A DNA stretch of 49,030 nt, from NCBI GenBank assembly GCA_002433805.1, contig DJIW01000004.1, positions 1-49,030 of the forward strand. Direction: 5' to 3'. The position numbers and the translations under genes were made by a program. Positions 35,255 to 45,929 of the stretch are shown here, piece after piece (the stretch's first letter is position 1; each line of letters starts with the position of its first letter). Below the pieces are notes generated by a model. That model worked only from the letters and a program-made list of their open reading frames with translations. It searched no databases and was not told the DNA's origin. The stretch is from Competibacteraceae bacterium UBA6584. GTDB lineage: Bacteria > Pseudomonadota > Gammaproteobacteria > Competibacterales > Competibacteraceae.

Positions 35255-36673
35255 TCAGCGCGGGAGTTCCAACACCGCCTCCAACCCCTCTTGCGGGCGG
35301 TTGCGCAAGCGCAATTCGCCGCCGTGGGCGCGGGCGACATTGCGGGCGATGCTCAAGCCCAGGCCGGTCCCGCCGGTATCGCGGCTGCGGGAACGCTCCA
35401 GCCGGTAGAACGGCTCGAATACCCTTTCGAGTTCGGAGTCCGGAATGCCCGGCCCGTGATCGCGCACCATCAACTTCACCCGAGACGGCGTATCCTCGAC
35501 CGCCAGCTCGGCCTGCTGGCCGTACTTTAAAGCGTTATCCAGCAGGTTGGTCAGACAACGTTTCAAGGCCAGCGGCCGGCAGCGCAACGGCTGGTGGGCC
35601 ACGCCGTCGATGCCGACCGTTTGTCCGGCCTCCTCGGCGTCTTCCTGGAGCGATTCCAACAAGGCGTTGAGATCGACCGCCGCAATCGGCTCGCTGTCCT
35701 CGCCGCCCCGCAGAAAATCCAGCGATGCTTGCGCCATGCGCTGCATATCGTCCAGATCGCCCAGAAATTTCTCTTTGAGCGAGATGTCGTCCAGCAACTC
35801 GGCGCGCAGCCGCAGCCGGGTGATCGGAGTTTTAAGATCGTGCGAGACGGCGGCGAGAATCCGGTTGCGATCCTCGATGTAGCGGATCAGCCGTTCCTGC
35901 ATGGTGTTGAAGGCGCGGGCGGCGTGACGCACTTCCAACGGGCCGGCCTCCTCCAGCGGCGGGCGGCGGATGTCGCGGCCGAGTTCGGCGGCGGCGGCGG
36001 CCAATACCGCCAGCGGCCGAGTCAGCGCCCGCACCGCCAACCCGGCCAGCAGCGCCACCGAAACGATCAAGACCAGCAGGATCAACAACAGCCGCGCCGG
36101 CCAGGCGATGACTTCCTCCGGCAACACCTGTTGAAAAGTCGCCGTCTCCCCGTCGCGCAACCGCACCTGCACGATGAAGTTGCGCAAGCCCAAGGCCATG
36201 GCGTGCGCCCGCCAGCGCGGCGGTCGGTCGGCGCGGCCGGGCGACGGTTCGGTTCGATCCGAATTCAGCCAGCGCGGCCGATCTCGCGGCGGCGGGGGCG
36301 GCGGCAACTCGTCATCGATTGCCAACTGAAAAACACGGTCCGATCCCAATTGGCGGCGCAACAGCGCCCGGAACAGCGTGGTGTGGTAGCGCTCGTCCGG
36401 TGCGAGCTCCGTTTGCCAGGGCAGATCGAGAGTGAGGCGGGTCGGCGGCAAATCGAGCGCGCCCGCCCAGCGCGGGCGTTCGGTTTTCTGAAGGGAGTCG
36501 AGCAGGTTGACGATGGCCCCGATCCGTTGGGCGACATGGCCGCCGATGGTATGGTAGAGCGCTTGTTCCCGATCCTGAAGCAGGATGCCGACGCTCGCCA
36601 ACTGCGTGACGATCAGGCCGCCGGCCAGAAACAGCAGCAGCCGGCCGAACAGGGATTGCGGCAGCAGCGGCAT
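35255..36673 (-). CDS. Sensor histidine kinase (EnvZ/RstB type)
   Basis: A 472-aa inner-membrane histidine kinase. Two membrane helices (about 10-33 and 192-215) enclose a periplasmic sensor domain of ~155 residues with a polyproline run (about 124-129). HAMP follows (about 214-268), then the HisKA box with phosphoacceptor His278 in AAVSHDLKTP. The ATPase domain has an N box (NLLDNALKYG), G1 (DHGPGIP), an F box (FEPFYRLE) and G2 (GGTGLGLSI), all intact. ATG 36673 shares its A with the upstream TGA (TGATG), so it is coupled to the response regulator; a TTG one codon earlier is less likely. The signal is unknown; the neighbouring Spy-like gene suggests envelope stress. Confidence 0.93.
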   Translation of the reverse strand: MPLLPQSLFGRLLLFLAGGLIVTQLASVGILLQDREQALYHTIGGHVAQRIGAIVNLLDSLQKTERPRWAGALDLPPTRLTLDLPWQTELAPDERYHTTLFRALLRRQLGSDRVFQLAIDDELPPPPPPRDRPRWLNSDRTEPSPGRADRPPRWRAHAMALGLRNFIVQVRLRDGETATFQQVLPEEVIAWPARLLLILLVLIVSVALLAGLAVRALTRPLAVLAAAAAELGRDIRRPPLEEAGPLEVRHAARAFNTMQERLIRYIEDRNRILAAVSHDLKTPITRLRLRAELLDDISLKEKFLGDLDDMQRMAQASLDFLRGGEDSEPIAAVDLNALLESLQEDAEEAGQTVGIDGVAHQPLRCRPLALKRCLTNLLDNALKYGQQAELAVEDTPSRVKLMVRDHGPGIPDSELERVFEPFYRLERSRSRDTGGTGLGLSIARNVARAHGGELRLRNRPQEGLEAVLELPR

Positions 36674-37383
36674 CAACGTTCCCGGCTGACGTGCGCCGCC
36701 AGCAGATAACCCTCGTTGCGCACGGTTTTGATCAGCGCCGCCTCGCGCGGGTCGTCGCGCAACCGCCGCCGCAGCCGGCTGACTTGAACGTCGATGCTGC
36801 GGTCGAAAGGCGAAGCCTCGCGGCCTTGCGTCAAATCCAGCAATTGATCGCGGTTCAGCACCCGCTGCGGGTGATCCAGGAACACCCGCAGCAGCCGGTA
36901 TTCGCTGGAGCCCAAGGGCGAGAGCACCCCATCCGGCGCGACGAGCTGGCGCGCCTCCGCGTCCAGGGTCCAGCCGGCGAAGTGAAAGCGGCGGGTTTCC
37001 CCCGGTTCGGCGGGCGCGCTGCGGGCGCGCCGCAGGATGCTGTTGATCCGCGCCAGCAACTCGCGCGGGTTGAAAGGTTTGGGCAGATAATCGTCGGCCC
37101 CCATTTCCAGACCGACGATGCGGTCGGTATCATCGCCGCGCGCCGTCAGCATGATGACCGGCAGTTGCGAGCGGGCGCGCAGGTTGCGGCACAGCACCAA
37201 GCCGTCGTCGCCGGGCAGCATCACATCCAGGATCACCAAGTCCACCGGGCCTTGTTCCAGCGCCGCCCACAGCCTGCGACCGTCGGCCGCGCCGGTCACC
37301 TGAAAGCCGTTGCGGCCCAGATAGTCGGCCAGCAACTGGCGCAATTCGCGGTCGTCGTCCACGATCAGCAGATGGTCGTTCAT
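36673..37383 (-). CDS. OmpR-family response regulator (RstA-like)
   Basis: A 236-aa transcriptional regulator. The receiver domain (1-120) has the acidic pocket DDD (9-11), phosphoacceptor Asp53 in LVILDVMLPGDDG, Thr80 in MLTARGDD and Lys102 in LPKPF. The winged-helix output domain (about 135-232) contains SPLGSSEYRLLRVFLDHP and the recognition region RSIDVQVSRLRRRL. The kinase gene follows with overlapping stop and start codons. The promoter region upstream holds a direct repeat close to the RstA box, ahead of the divergent Spy-like gene, so the regulator probably controls that gene and itself. Which OmpR subgroup it belongs to (RstA, OmpR, CpxR) needs a tree. Confidence 0.94.
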   Translation of the reverse strand: MNDHLLIVDDDRELRQLLADYLGRNGFQVTGAADGRRLWAALEQGPVDLVILDVMLPGDDGLVLCRNLRARSQLPVIMLTARGDDTDRIVGLEMGADDYLPKPFNPRELLARINSILRRARSAPAEPGETRRFHFAGWTLDAEARQLVAPDGVLSPLGSSEYRLLRVFLDHPQRVLNRDQLLDLTQGREASPFDRSIDVQVSRLRRRLRDDPREAALIKTVRNEGYLLAAHVSRER

Positions 37384-37449
37384 AGCCTTGGCGGTCGCGG
37401 TGAAACTGTCGCGATTGTAGACCGCGCGGAAAAAGTCCTGAACGGTTGA

Positions 37450-37463
37450 TACAAATCGTTACA
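37450..37463 (+). promoter_or_regulatory. RstA-box-like operator between response regulator and spy-like genes
   Basis: TACAAATCGTTACA reads as two TACA(AA) half-sites spaced ten bases apart (37450 and 37460), the head-to-tail form used by OmpR-family regulators. It matches the E. coli RstA box as remembered, TACATNTNGTTACA, at all defined positions but one. A third, GTTACATCC, follows at 37489-37497. The site lies 67 bases before the response regulator start and about 81 bases before the Spy-like start, so it can serve both. Confidence 0.6.
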
Positions 37464-37543
37464 AAACATCCCCGGCGGCAAAATCCTGGTTACATCCATG
37501 CCGTCTAATAGCCTCACAGTAAGCCAACACACAGGAGTCAACC

Positions 37544-38083
37544 ATGTCATCGTTTCACAAAAAGCTATTGACCGCCGCCGCTGTCGCCAGTCTGGGCCTG
37601 AGCGCCGCCGTTCTCGCCGGCCCTTGGGGCGGCGGGGGCGACTGCCCGATGATGGGCGGCGGTCCGGGCAAGGGCCACGGCCGGATGGGCGGCAATCCCG
37701 AGCAGCACATGGCGATGAAGCAGCAATGGCGCGCCGAGCGGATGGAATTGCTCCAAGCGCGGCTCAAATTGAAGCCGGAGCAAGAAAATGCTTGGAAGGG
37801 TTTCACCGAGGCCCAGGACGCCCACCACGCCGATAAGATGAAAATGCGTCAAACCATGCGCGGTCAAGACGCCGGCGCGGTCGCTCACTTCGAAAATCGG
37901 ATTCAAGGCATGGAGCAACACCTCGCCAGCATGAAGACCATGGCTAAAGCCACCGGCGATCTGTACGCCGCCTTGGACGCCGACCAGAAAAAAGTGATGG
38001 ACGATTTCTTCGCCAATAGCCACGGACGGGGCATGCACGGCAAGGGCGGCATGGGCGGTCCAGGCAATCAGGCGACCCAATAA
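37544..38083 (+). CDS. Spy/CpxP-like periplasmic protein (LTXXQ type)
   Basis: A 179-aa exported protein with a signal peptide (1-25, ending VLAGP). The mature part begins with a Gly/Met/His-rich stretch (about 28-60, GGGGDCPMMGGG ... HMAMKQQ) and ends in another Gly/His/Met-rich tail (GRGMHGKGGMGGPG). Between them are two LTXXQ-like helices, LKLKPEQENAWKGF and ALDADQKKVMDDFF. Spy and CpxP are envelope-stress chaperones or sensor inhibitors. The Met/His-rich ends suggest metal (copper or nickel) binding. It has AGGAG six bases before ATG 37544 and a strong terminator after it, so it is a single-gene unit controlled by the divergent two-component system. Confidence 0.88.
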   Translation: MSSFHKKLLTAAAVASLGLSAAVLAGPWGGGGDCPMMGGGPGKGHGRMGGNPEQHMAMKQQWRAERMELLQARLKLKPEQENAWKGFTEAQDAHHADKMKMRQTMRGQDAGAVAHFENRIQGMEQHLASMKTMAKATGDLYAALDADQKKVMDDFFANSHGRGMHGKGGMGGPGNQATQ

Positions 38084-38109
38084 TCGCCTGATCTTTTAAT
38101 CGGGTTGCG

Positions 38110-38141
38110 GGCGGCGCTCGGCGAGCGCCGCCTTATTTTTT
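38110..38141 (+). terminator. Rho-independent terminator after the spy-like gene
   Basis: GGCGGCGCTC (38110-38119), loop GGC, GAGCGCCGCC (38123-38132), then TTATTTTTT. A perfect 10-bp GC-rich stem with a T-tract is the strongest intrinsic terminator in the window. Confidence 0.93.
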
Positions 38142-38254
38142 GCAAAGCAGCATGTTTTAGCTCCTTCTCGCCCCTGTCCGACTCCGGCTTGATTTAAAAT
38201 GACGCTATCATTCGATCTAGCGAACCAGCGGCACAACCAAAAAAGGCGAGGGCG

Positions 38255-41926
<3,672 letters not shown>

Positions 41927-41945
41927 CTTCATCCATCCACCCGAG

Positions 41946-41989
41946 GTCGGACCCCACTTAACAGCGCGCGGCGGGTCCGACTTTTCTTT
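41946..41989 (+). terminator. Intrinsic terminator after glgB
   Basis: GTCGGACCC (41946-41954) and GGGTCCGAC (41973-41981) form a perfect 9-bp stem with an 18-base loop, followed by TTTTCTTTC. It lies 20 bases after the glgB stop and 14 bases before the DUF3616 start, so the two genes are probably separate units or joined only by read-through. Confidence 0.85.
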
Positions 41990-42002
41990 CGAGTATGTCC
42001 CG

Positions 42003-43127
42003 ATGGTTCAGCACACGATTCTGTTGGAATTCGCCCCCGACCTCAACGCGCTCCATGGCGGCAAACGGCTGACCGACGGTCTATCCGCCGCAGTCCAGAT
42101 CGGCGACGCGCTGTGGTTGGCCAACGATGAATCCTTGAGCCTGGAAAAACTATCGCGGCTGCCGGATTCCGTCGAGCGCGTCCGATTCGGATGTCACCAA
42201 CAAGTTCCGCTATCGGATTTCCTTCAGTTACCGCTCCCGCCCGATCCCGACGCACCCGACGGTCAAAAAATCCAGGAAGCCGACGTGGAAGGTCTCGCCT
42301 ATCATGACGGTTACCTATGGCTGGTCGGCTCGCACAGCCTCAAGCGCAAGAAACCGGACCCGCAGGCCACGGCCGAGAAAAACAGCAACCGCTTGACCAA
42401 GGTGACCGGCGATGGAAACCGCTATTTGCTGGCTCGCATCCCCTGGCAAGCCGCCACGCAAGCGCTGGCGCGAACCGACGATCACGAGCGACGGAGCGCG
42501 GCTCGTTTGAGCGGAACCGCGCACGGCAACGAACTGACTCAGGCACTGGCTGACGACGAGCACATCGGGCCGTTTCTGGCGATTCCCGGCAAGGATAACG
42601 GCTTCGATATCGAAGGATTGGCCGTGACCGACGACCGAGCGTTTATCGGCTTGCGCGGGCCGGTGCTGCGCGGTTGGGCGATCATTTTGGAGTTGGCCCT
42701 GGAGCAAACCGAAGCCTTCACGCTTTCGCTAAAACCCATCGGCTCGTCCGGTCGCCGCTACCGCAAACACTTTCTCGACCTGCGCGGCCTGGGCTTGCGG
42801 GATTTATGCGTTTGGGGTTCCGATCTGCTGATCCTGGCCGGCCCGCCGCTCGCCCAAGCCGGTCCTTTCAGCGTCTTCCGCTGGCCGGGCGGCGCGGAAT
42901 CACGCGGCGGCGACGCCTCGACCTTCAACGACGATTTACCGGTCGTGTTCGATCTTCCCGTTTCGGAACGCGAACAGCCGGAAGGCATCACGCTCTTTTC
43001 AAGCGGTGCGGGGTCCGATCCTCAACTGTTGGCGGTCTACGATTCCACTTCACCGAGCCGGCGCGCGAGCGCAAACGCCGTGAAGGCCGATCTCTTTGCC
43101 CTGACCGGGCGCGCGGGGCATTTCTGA
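42003..43127 (+). CDS. DUF3616 family protein
   Basis: A 374-aa protein of the DUF3616 family. It has no signal peptide or membrane helix. The strand-rich sequence with recurring short motifs (ALWLANDESLSLEKL, DVEGLAYHDGYLWLVGSHS, FDIEGLAVTDDRAFIGLRGP, DLLILAGPP, EGITLF) suggests a beta-propeller fold. The family is of unknown function. It starts at ATG 42003 with no strong ribosome binding site. It lies 76 bases after glgB, past a terminator, so a link to glycogen metabolism is not implied. Confidence 0.85.
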   Translation: MVQHTILLEFAPDLNALHGGKRLTDGLSAAVQIGDALWLANDESLSLEKLSRLPDSVERVRFGCHQQVPLSDFLQLPLPPDPDAPDGQKIQEADVEGLAYHDGYLWLVGSHSLKRKKPDPQATAEKNSNRLTKVTGDGNRYLLARIPWQAATQALARTDDHERRSAARLSGTAHGNELTQALADDEHIGPFLAIPGKDNGFDIEGLAVTDDRAFIGLRGPVLRGWAIILELALEQTEAFTLSLKPIGSSGRRYRKHFLDLRGLGLRDLCVWGSDLLILAGPPLAQAGPFSVFRWPGGAESRGGDASTFNDDLPVVFDLPVSEREQPEGITLFSSGAGSDPQLLAVYDSTSPSRRASANAVKADLFALTGRAGHF

Positions 43128-43421
43128 TGATTTTGACGGGCCTCGCGAAATAGGCGTTTGGCGCGGTCGCGACCCGGTTCGCCCCTCTCGACCCGCTCAA
43201 GAAGGCGCCTTTCGGATCCCCGCACTGAACCCGCGTAGGAATCACCGGCTCGTTTACGAGCCCAAGAATCGGATATCCATGTCAGCCTACGCCACAGGCA
43301 AGCGACGCGCCTTTCAACCCGGCATCGCTCGCCGACTTCGACCTTCCGCTGCTTCAGTGTTGAAGCTACCGGCCAAACTTCCGCAGCGTTGAAGACCACG
43401 CGGCCGGTCAGTGTCTTCCGA
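43128..43421. other. Intergenic stretch without a supported gene
   Basis: About 290 bases between the DUF3616 stop and the convergent A+T-rich gene pair. It contains a 10-bp palindrome AAGGCGCCTT (43202-43211) and a hairpin GGCTCG-TTTA-CGAGCC (43247-43262). A short inverted repeat CTTCA-GTGT-TGAAG (43352-43365) is followed by a related GTTGAAG at 43388-43394. A minus-strand open frame (43037-43429) crosses it, but its Arg-rich composition, overlap with DUF3616 and lack of any motif argue against a gene. The repeats may be remnants of an insertion at the edge of the transferred-looking pair. Confidence 0.5.
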
Positions 43422-43988
43422 TCAACCACCCGCCCCCGGAAAAGCGAGCCCCTTTAAAAGTCTGTCGATGGCGCCAGGATTTTCCGGGGTAAATCCCGCC
43501 GCAATTTGCTTCTTGATAATTTCGATCTCGCTGCTGATTAGACGGGCATACATAAACACATCCCACGGCGCCCACACCCTTATCCGCGCCGAAAAAAGTT
43601 GACACGAATAACTCAATTCCGCGCCGCCCTCTCGCAGAATAGCCACCACTGTCTGAGCGCAATTTTCACCGAGAAAACGATACTGGCCGTCCTTCTGCAT
43701 CTTTCTCCAGGCCAGCAGCATTCGATCTTCGTCCAAGCCCCGGATTTCTACGGCATGATCCGGATGGCGTCCCTCCATTTCCACGTCACCGAGAAAGGTC
43801 GAAACATATCGCGTTACGCCACCCACATTAAGCGCCCAAATCAATCCGGGCTTGCTGGTTACTCCCGTTGCGCTGCCGGGCCACCAACTCACGTAATCCG
43901 CTTTTCCCGGCCCTTCCCCGAAAGCCAGATCCATGGAGGCATGGCCGATATTGGGAAACTTCGTTTTCCAGCAATATATCTTGATCAT
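43422..43988 (-). CDS. Predicted permuted NlpC/P60-like (LRAT/YaeF-type) cysteine hydrolase
   Basis: A 188-aa protein, family not firmly recognised. Start at ATG 43988, about nine bases after GAGGA; a longer frame to 44201 overlaps the upstream gene and lacks meaning. Two motifs stand out: IGHASMDL near the N-terminus (His16) and ENCAQTVVAILREGG (Cys110), in the order His then Cys. This order, with YVSWWPG between, is that of circularly permuted papain-like hydrolases (LRAT, YaeF/YiiX groups), which act on lipids, amides or peptidoglycan. No signal peptide. It follows the other A+T-rich gene by 13 bases, forming a pair. Similar proteins include secreted effectors, so a toxin-like role is possible but unproven. 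Confidence 0.75.
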   Translation of the reverse strand: MIKIYCWKTKFPNIGHASMDLAFGEGPGKADYVSWWPGSATGVTSKPGLIWALNVGGVTRYVSTFLGDVEMEGRHPDHAVEIRGLDEDRMLLAWRKMQKDGQYRFLGENCAQTVVAILREGGAELSYSCQLFSARIRVWAPWDVFMYARLISSEIEIIKKQIAAGFTPENPGAIDRLLKGLAFPGAGG

Positions 43989-44001
43989 ATTTTCGTCCTC
44001 A

Positions 44002-44592
44002 TCAGGGCCTGCGTGCGTTTTTGTTGATAGTTCCATCGGGATTGGCGCGCACGTAATCCCCAGTGTTGACGCGCAAGACACTATTCTGGTAGCCGGTGCC
44101 CGCATAAACCGGGACGCTGACGATGCGAGCGAAGGCGGCGAGCAATTTTTCGTTGTTACCGATCTCGCAATTTTGCAGATGCACGAACCCGCTCGGATCA
44201 AATTTGCCTTTGAGCAAGCTCAAAATTTTTGAAAAAGAACCGATATTTTTCTCATCGATGCAATCGCTGCCGATTTCCATCTGTTTGGCGTTGCCGTGAT
44301 CGAGAATGTTCAGCCTGCTCATTTTGCGGTTTTTGTTGAAATTGCGAAAAAACTCAAGACGGTCGATAACGTTTTGCACCATTGTGTTGACGTCGGTCAT
44401 CGTCACCGTACCCGGCATTTCCACCAACATGTTGTAAGCGGCGAGCGCCCCGCCTATCGCCGGCAAGCCGTACAGACCAAGCAGGGGAACGTTAAGGGGA
44501 CCGGTTCGCTGAAGGAATGCAGCCGCTCCAGCCATGGCGGGCAAACTGAATTTTTCAATCCGAACGTCGATGGCGGTTATCTCGATGCCCAC
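44002..44592 (-). CDS. Predicted DUF4347/CHAT-like (caspase-fold) protein
   Basis: A 196-aa protein of uncertain family. GTG 44592 is supported by GGGGAG six bases upstream. A hydrophobic segment rich in Gly/Ala/Leu (about 18-58) precedes the main domain. This contains RLNILDHGN (His99) and, 40 residues later, GFVHLQNCEIGNNEKLLAAF (Cys142), followed by VPVYAGTGYQN. The His-Gly and Cys on successive strands resemble clan CD peptidases and the DUF4347/CHAT group. The match is by eye and the catalytic assignment is inference. Codon use and base composition are A+T-richer than in neighbours: 44221-44280 has 21 G+C in 60, so recent transfer is likely. It is the upstream gene of the pair with the NlpC-like protein. 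Confidence 0.68.
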   Translation of the reverse strand: MGIEITAIDVRIEKFSLPAMAGAAAFLQRTGPLNVPLLGLYGLPAIGGALAAYNMLVEMPGTVTMTDVNTMVQNVIDRLEFFRNFNKNRKMSRLNILDHGNAKQMEIGSDCIDEKNIGSFSKILSLLKGKFDPSGFVHLQNCEIGNNEKLLAAFARIVSVPVYAGTGYQNSVLRVNTGDYVRANPDGTINKNARRP

Positions 44593-44762
44593 GGCGAACT
44601 CCCCTGAAACCTGTTGTATGCGGCGGCGGACCTATTCGGTCTTTCAAGATTCAGGGCAATCGTCGCCTAAAAGGATTTCACACCGATTTCAAAATCCTGG
44701 AGCTTTATTAAGTTTGTAAGCGACAAGTAAAAACCGTCGAGCTAGCGCTCAGACCCGCTCTT

Positions 44763-45404
44763 TTAACCTGACAATTTTCTGAGCACCGCCCGCGTCGGCG
44801 CGCCATCGGCGCCGGCCAGCTTGAGCGGCAGGGCGATCAACTCGTAAGGCCCCGGCTCGATCTCGGCCAGATTCAGCCCTTCCAGAATCACCACCTCGGC
44901 TTTTAACAAGACGATATGCGTTTCCGGCGCGTCATGAAAGCGCTGGACCGACAGGTAATCGACGCCGATCAGGCATAAGCCCCGCTCCACCACCCAGCGC
45001 GCGGCGTCGGCGGTCAGCGCCACGAAATCCTTCCGAAACTCCCGATCCCCCCGCCGCCAGCCTTCGGAATTGCGGGTCCGCAACAATAGCCGCCGGGTGT
45101 CGGCAGGCAACCGCAAGCCTTCCAGATCGCGGGCGGTGACAGATTCCACATCCGGCAAGACCGCCACCACCGCCGGCCCGATCAGAGCGTCCAGGGCCAA
45201 GTGGGTGACATCCGCGCCATCGGCCAGAAAATGGACGGGCGCATCGACATGGGTACCGCTGTGGAGACCAAAACTCAGCGCGCCGTCATTGACATGATCG
45301 CCGCGCGCCATATCGCGGCGGCGGGTCAATTCGACCGGCGGACTGCCCGGCCAACGCGGCAGCTCGGAGGACAGGGTCAGCGAAATATCGAGGTACTGGC
45401 TCAT
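44763..45404 (-). CDS. Cyclase-family hydrolase (kynurenine formamidase-like)
   Basis: A 213-aa metal-dependent hydrolase of the cyclase/KynB family. The metal-site signature HSGTHVDAPVHF gives His48, His52, Asp54 and His58, and RLLLRTRNSEGW and LIGVDYLSVQRF match later family blocks. Members include kynurenine formamidase (N-formylkynurenine to kynurenine) and isatin hydrolase. No other kynurenine pathway gene is nearby, so the substrate is open. ATG 45404 follows GGAG by about eight bases. It is on the same strand as arfB and mfd, 83 bases from arfB. Confidence 0.9.
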   Translation of the reverse strand: MSQYLDISLTLSSELPRWPGSPPVELTRRRDMARGDHVNDGALSFGLHSGTHVDAPVHFLADGADVTHLALDALIGPAVVAVLPDVESVTARDLEGLRLPADTRRLLLRTRNSEGWRRGDREFRKDFVALTADAARWVVERGLCLIGVDYLSVQRFHDAPETHIVLLKAEVVILEGLNLAEIEPGPYELIALPLKLAGADGAPTRAVLRKLSG

Positions 45405-45487
45405 GGGCTATCTCCGCGCATTCAAGCGCCCGCCGCAACAGCGGCCCGAACCTTCGGCCGGCTCGCGGCAGGGTTTTTAAGCGGCCA

Positions 45488-45919
45488 TCACTCGCCATCC
45501 CGCGTCGCGCCGACCGGACGACGGGTCTGCTTCTTGTCGCCAATCCGCCGCTTGGCGTCCATGCGCCGCTGTTTGGCGGCGCGCGAGGGCCTGGTTTTGA
45601 GTCGCGGCTTGGGGATCTCAGCCGCCTCCTGAATCAAGGCGATCAGCCGCTCGATGGCATCCTGCCGGTTGCGCTCCTGGCTGCGAAAACGGCGGGCGGT
45701 GATCAACAATTCGCCGGCTTGCGTCGCCCGGCTGCCGGCCAAGGTCAATAACCGCGCCCGCACGGACTCTGGCAATGATGGCGAGCGGGCCGCATCGAAA
45801 CGCAACTCCGCCGCCGTCGCGACTTTATTGACGTTCTGACCGCCGGGACCGGACGCCAGCTTGAATTGAAATTGCAGTTCGGCCTCATCGAGGTCGATGC
45901 TCGGAATGACTTCGATCAT
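45488..45919 (-). CDS. arfB: Alternative ribosome-rescue factor ArfB (YaeJ)
   Basis: A 143-aa peptidyl-tRNA hydrolase that frees ribosomes stalled on mRNA without a stop codon. The release-factor motif GGQ is at 26-28 in ASGPGGQNVNKV, and the C-terminal tail is strongly basic (KPRLKTRPSRAAKQRRMDAKR), as needed to enter the empty mRNA channel. Start set at ATG 45919; a longer frame to 46147 overlaps mfd and has no domain. The start lies 10 bases after the mfd stop, and the mfd end itself supplies a GGAGG, so the two genes are probably co-translated. Confidence 0.95.
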   Translation of the reverse strand: MIEVIPSIDLDEAELQFQFKLASGPGGQNVNKVATAAELRFDAARSPSLPESVRARLLTLAGSRATQAGELLITARRFRSQERNRQDAIERLIALIQEAAEIPKPRLKTRPSRAAKQRRMDAKRRIGDKKQTRRPVGATRDGE

Positions 45920-45929
45920 GGCGGTGGCT

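Noticed and set aside
36674..36676. TTG start for the histidine kinase
   Set aside because: The adjacent ATG 36673 forms a TGATG overlap with the response regulator stop, a typical coupling arrangement.
43037..43429. Minus-strand open frame of 130 codons across the DUF3616 end
   Set aside because: It overlaps a recognised gene, is very Arg-rich, has no motif and no ribosome binding site; such frames are common in GC-rich DNA.
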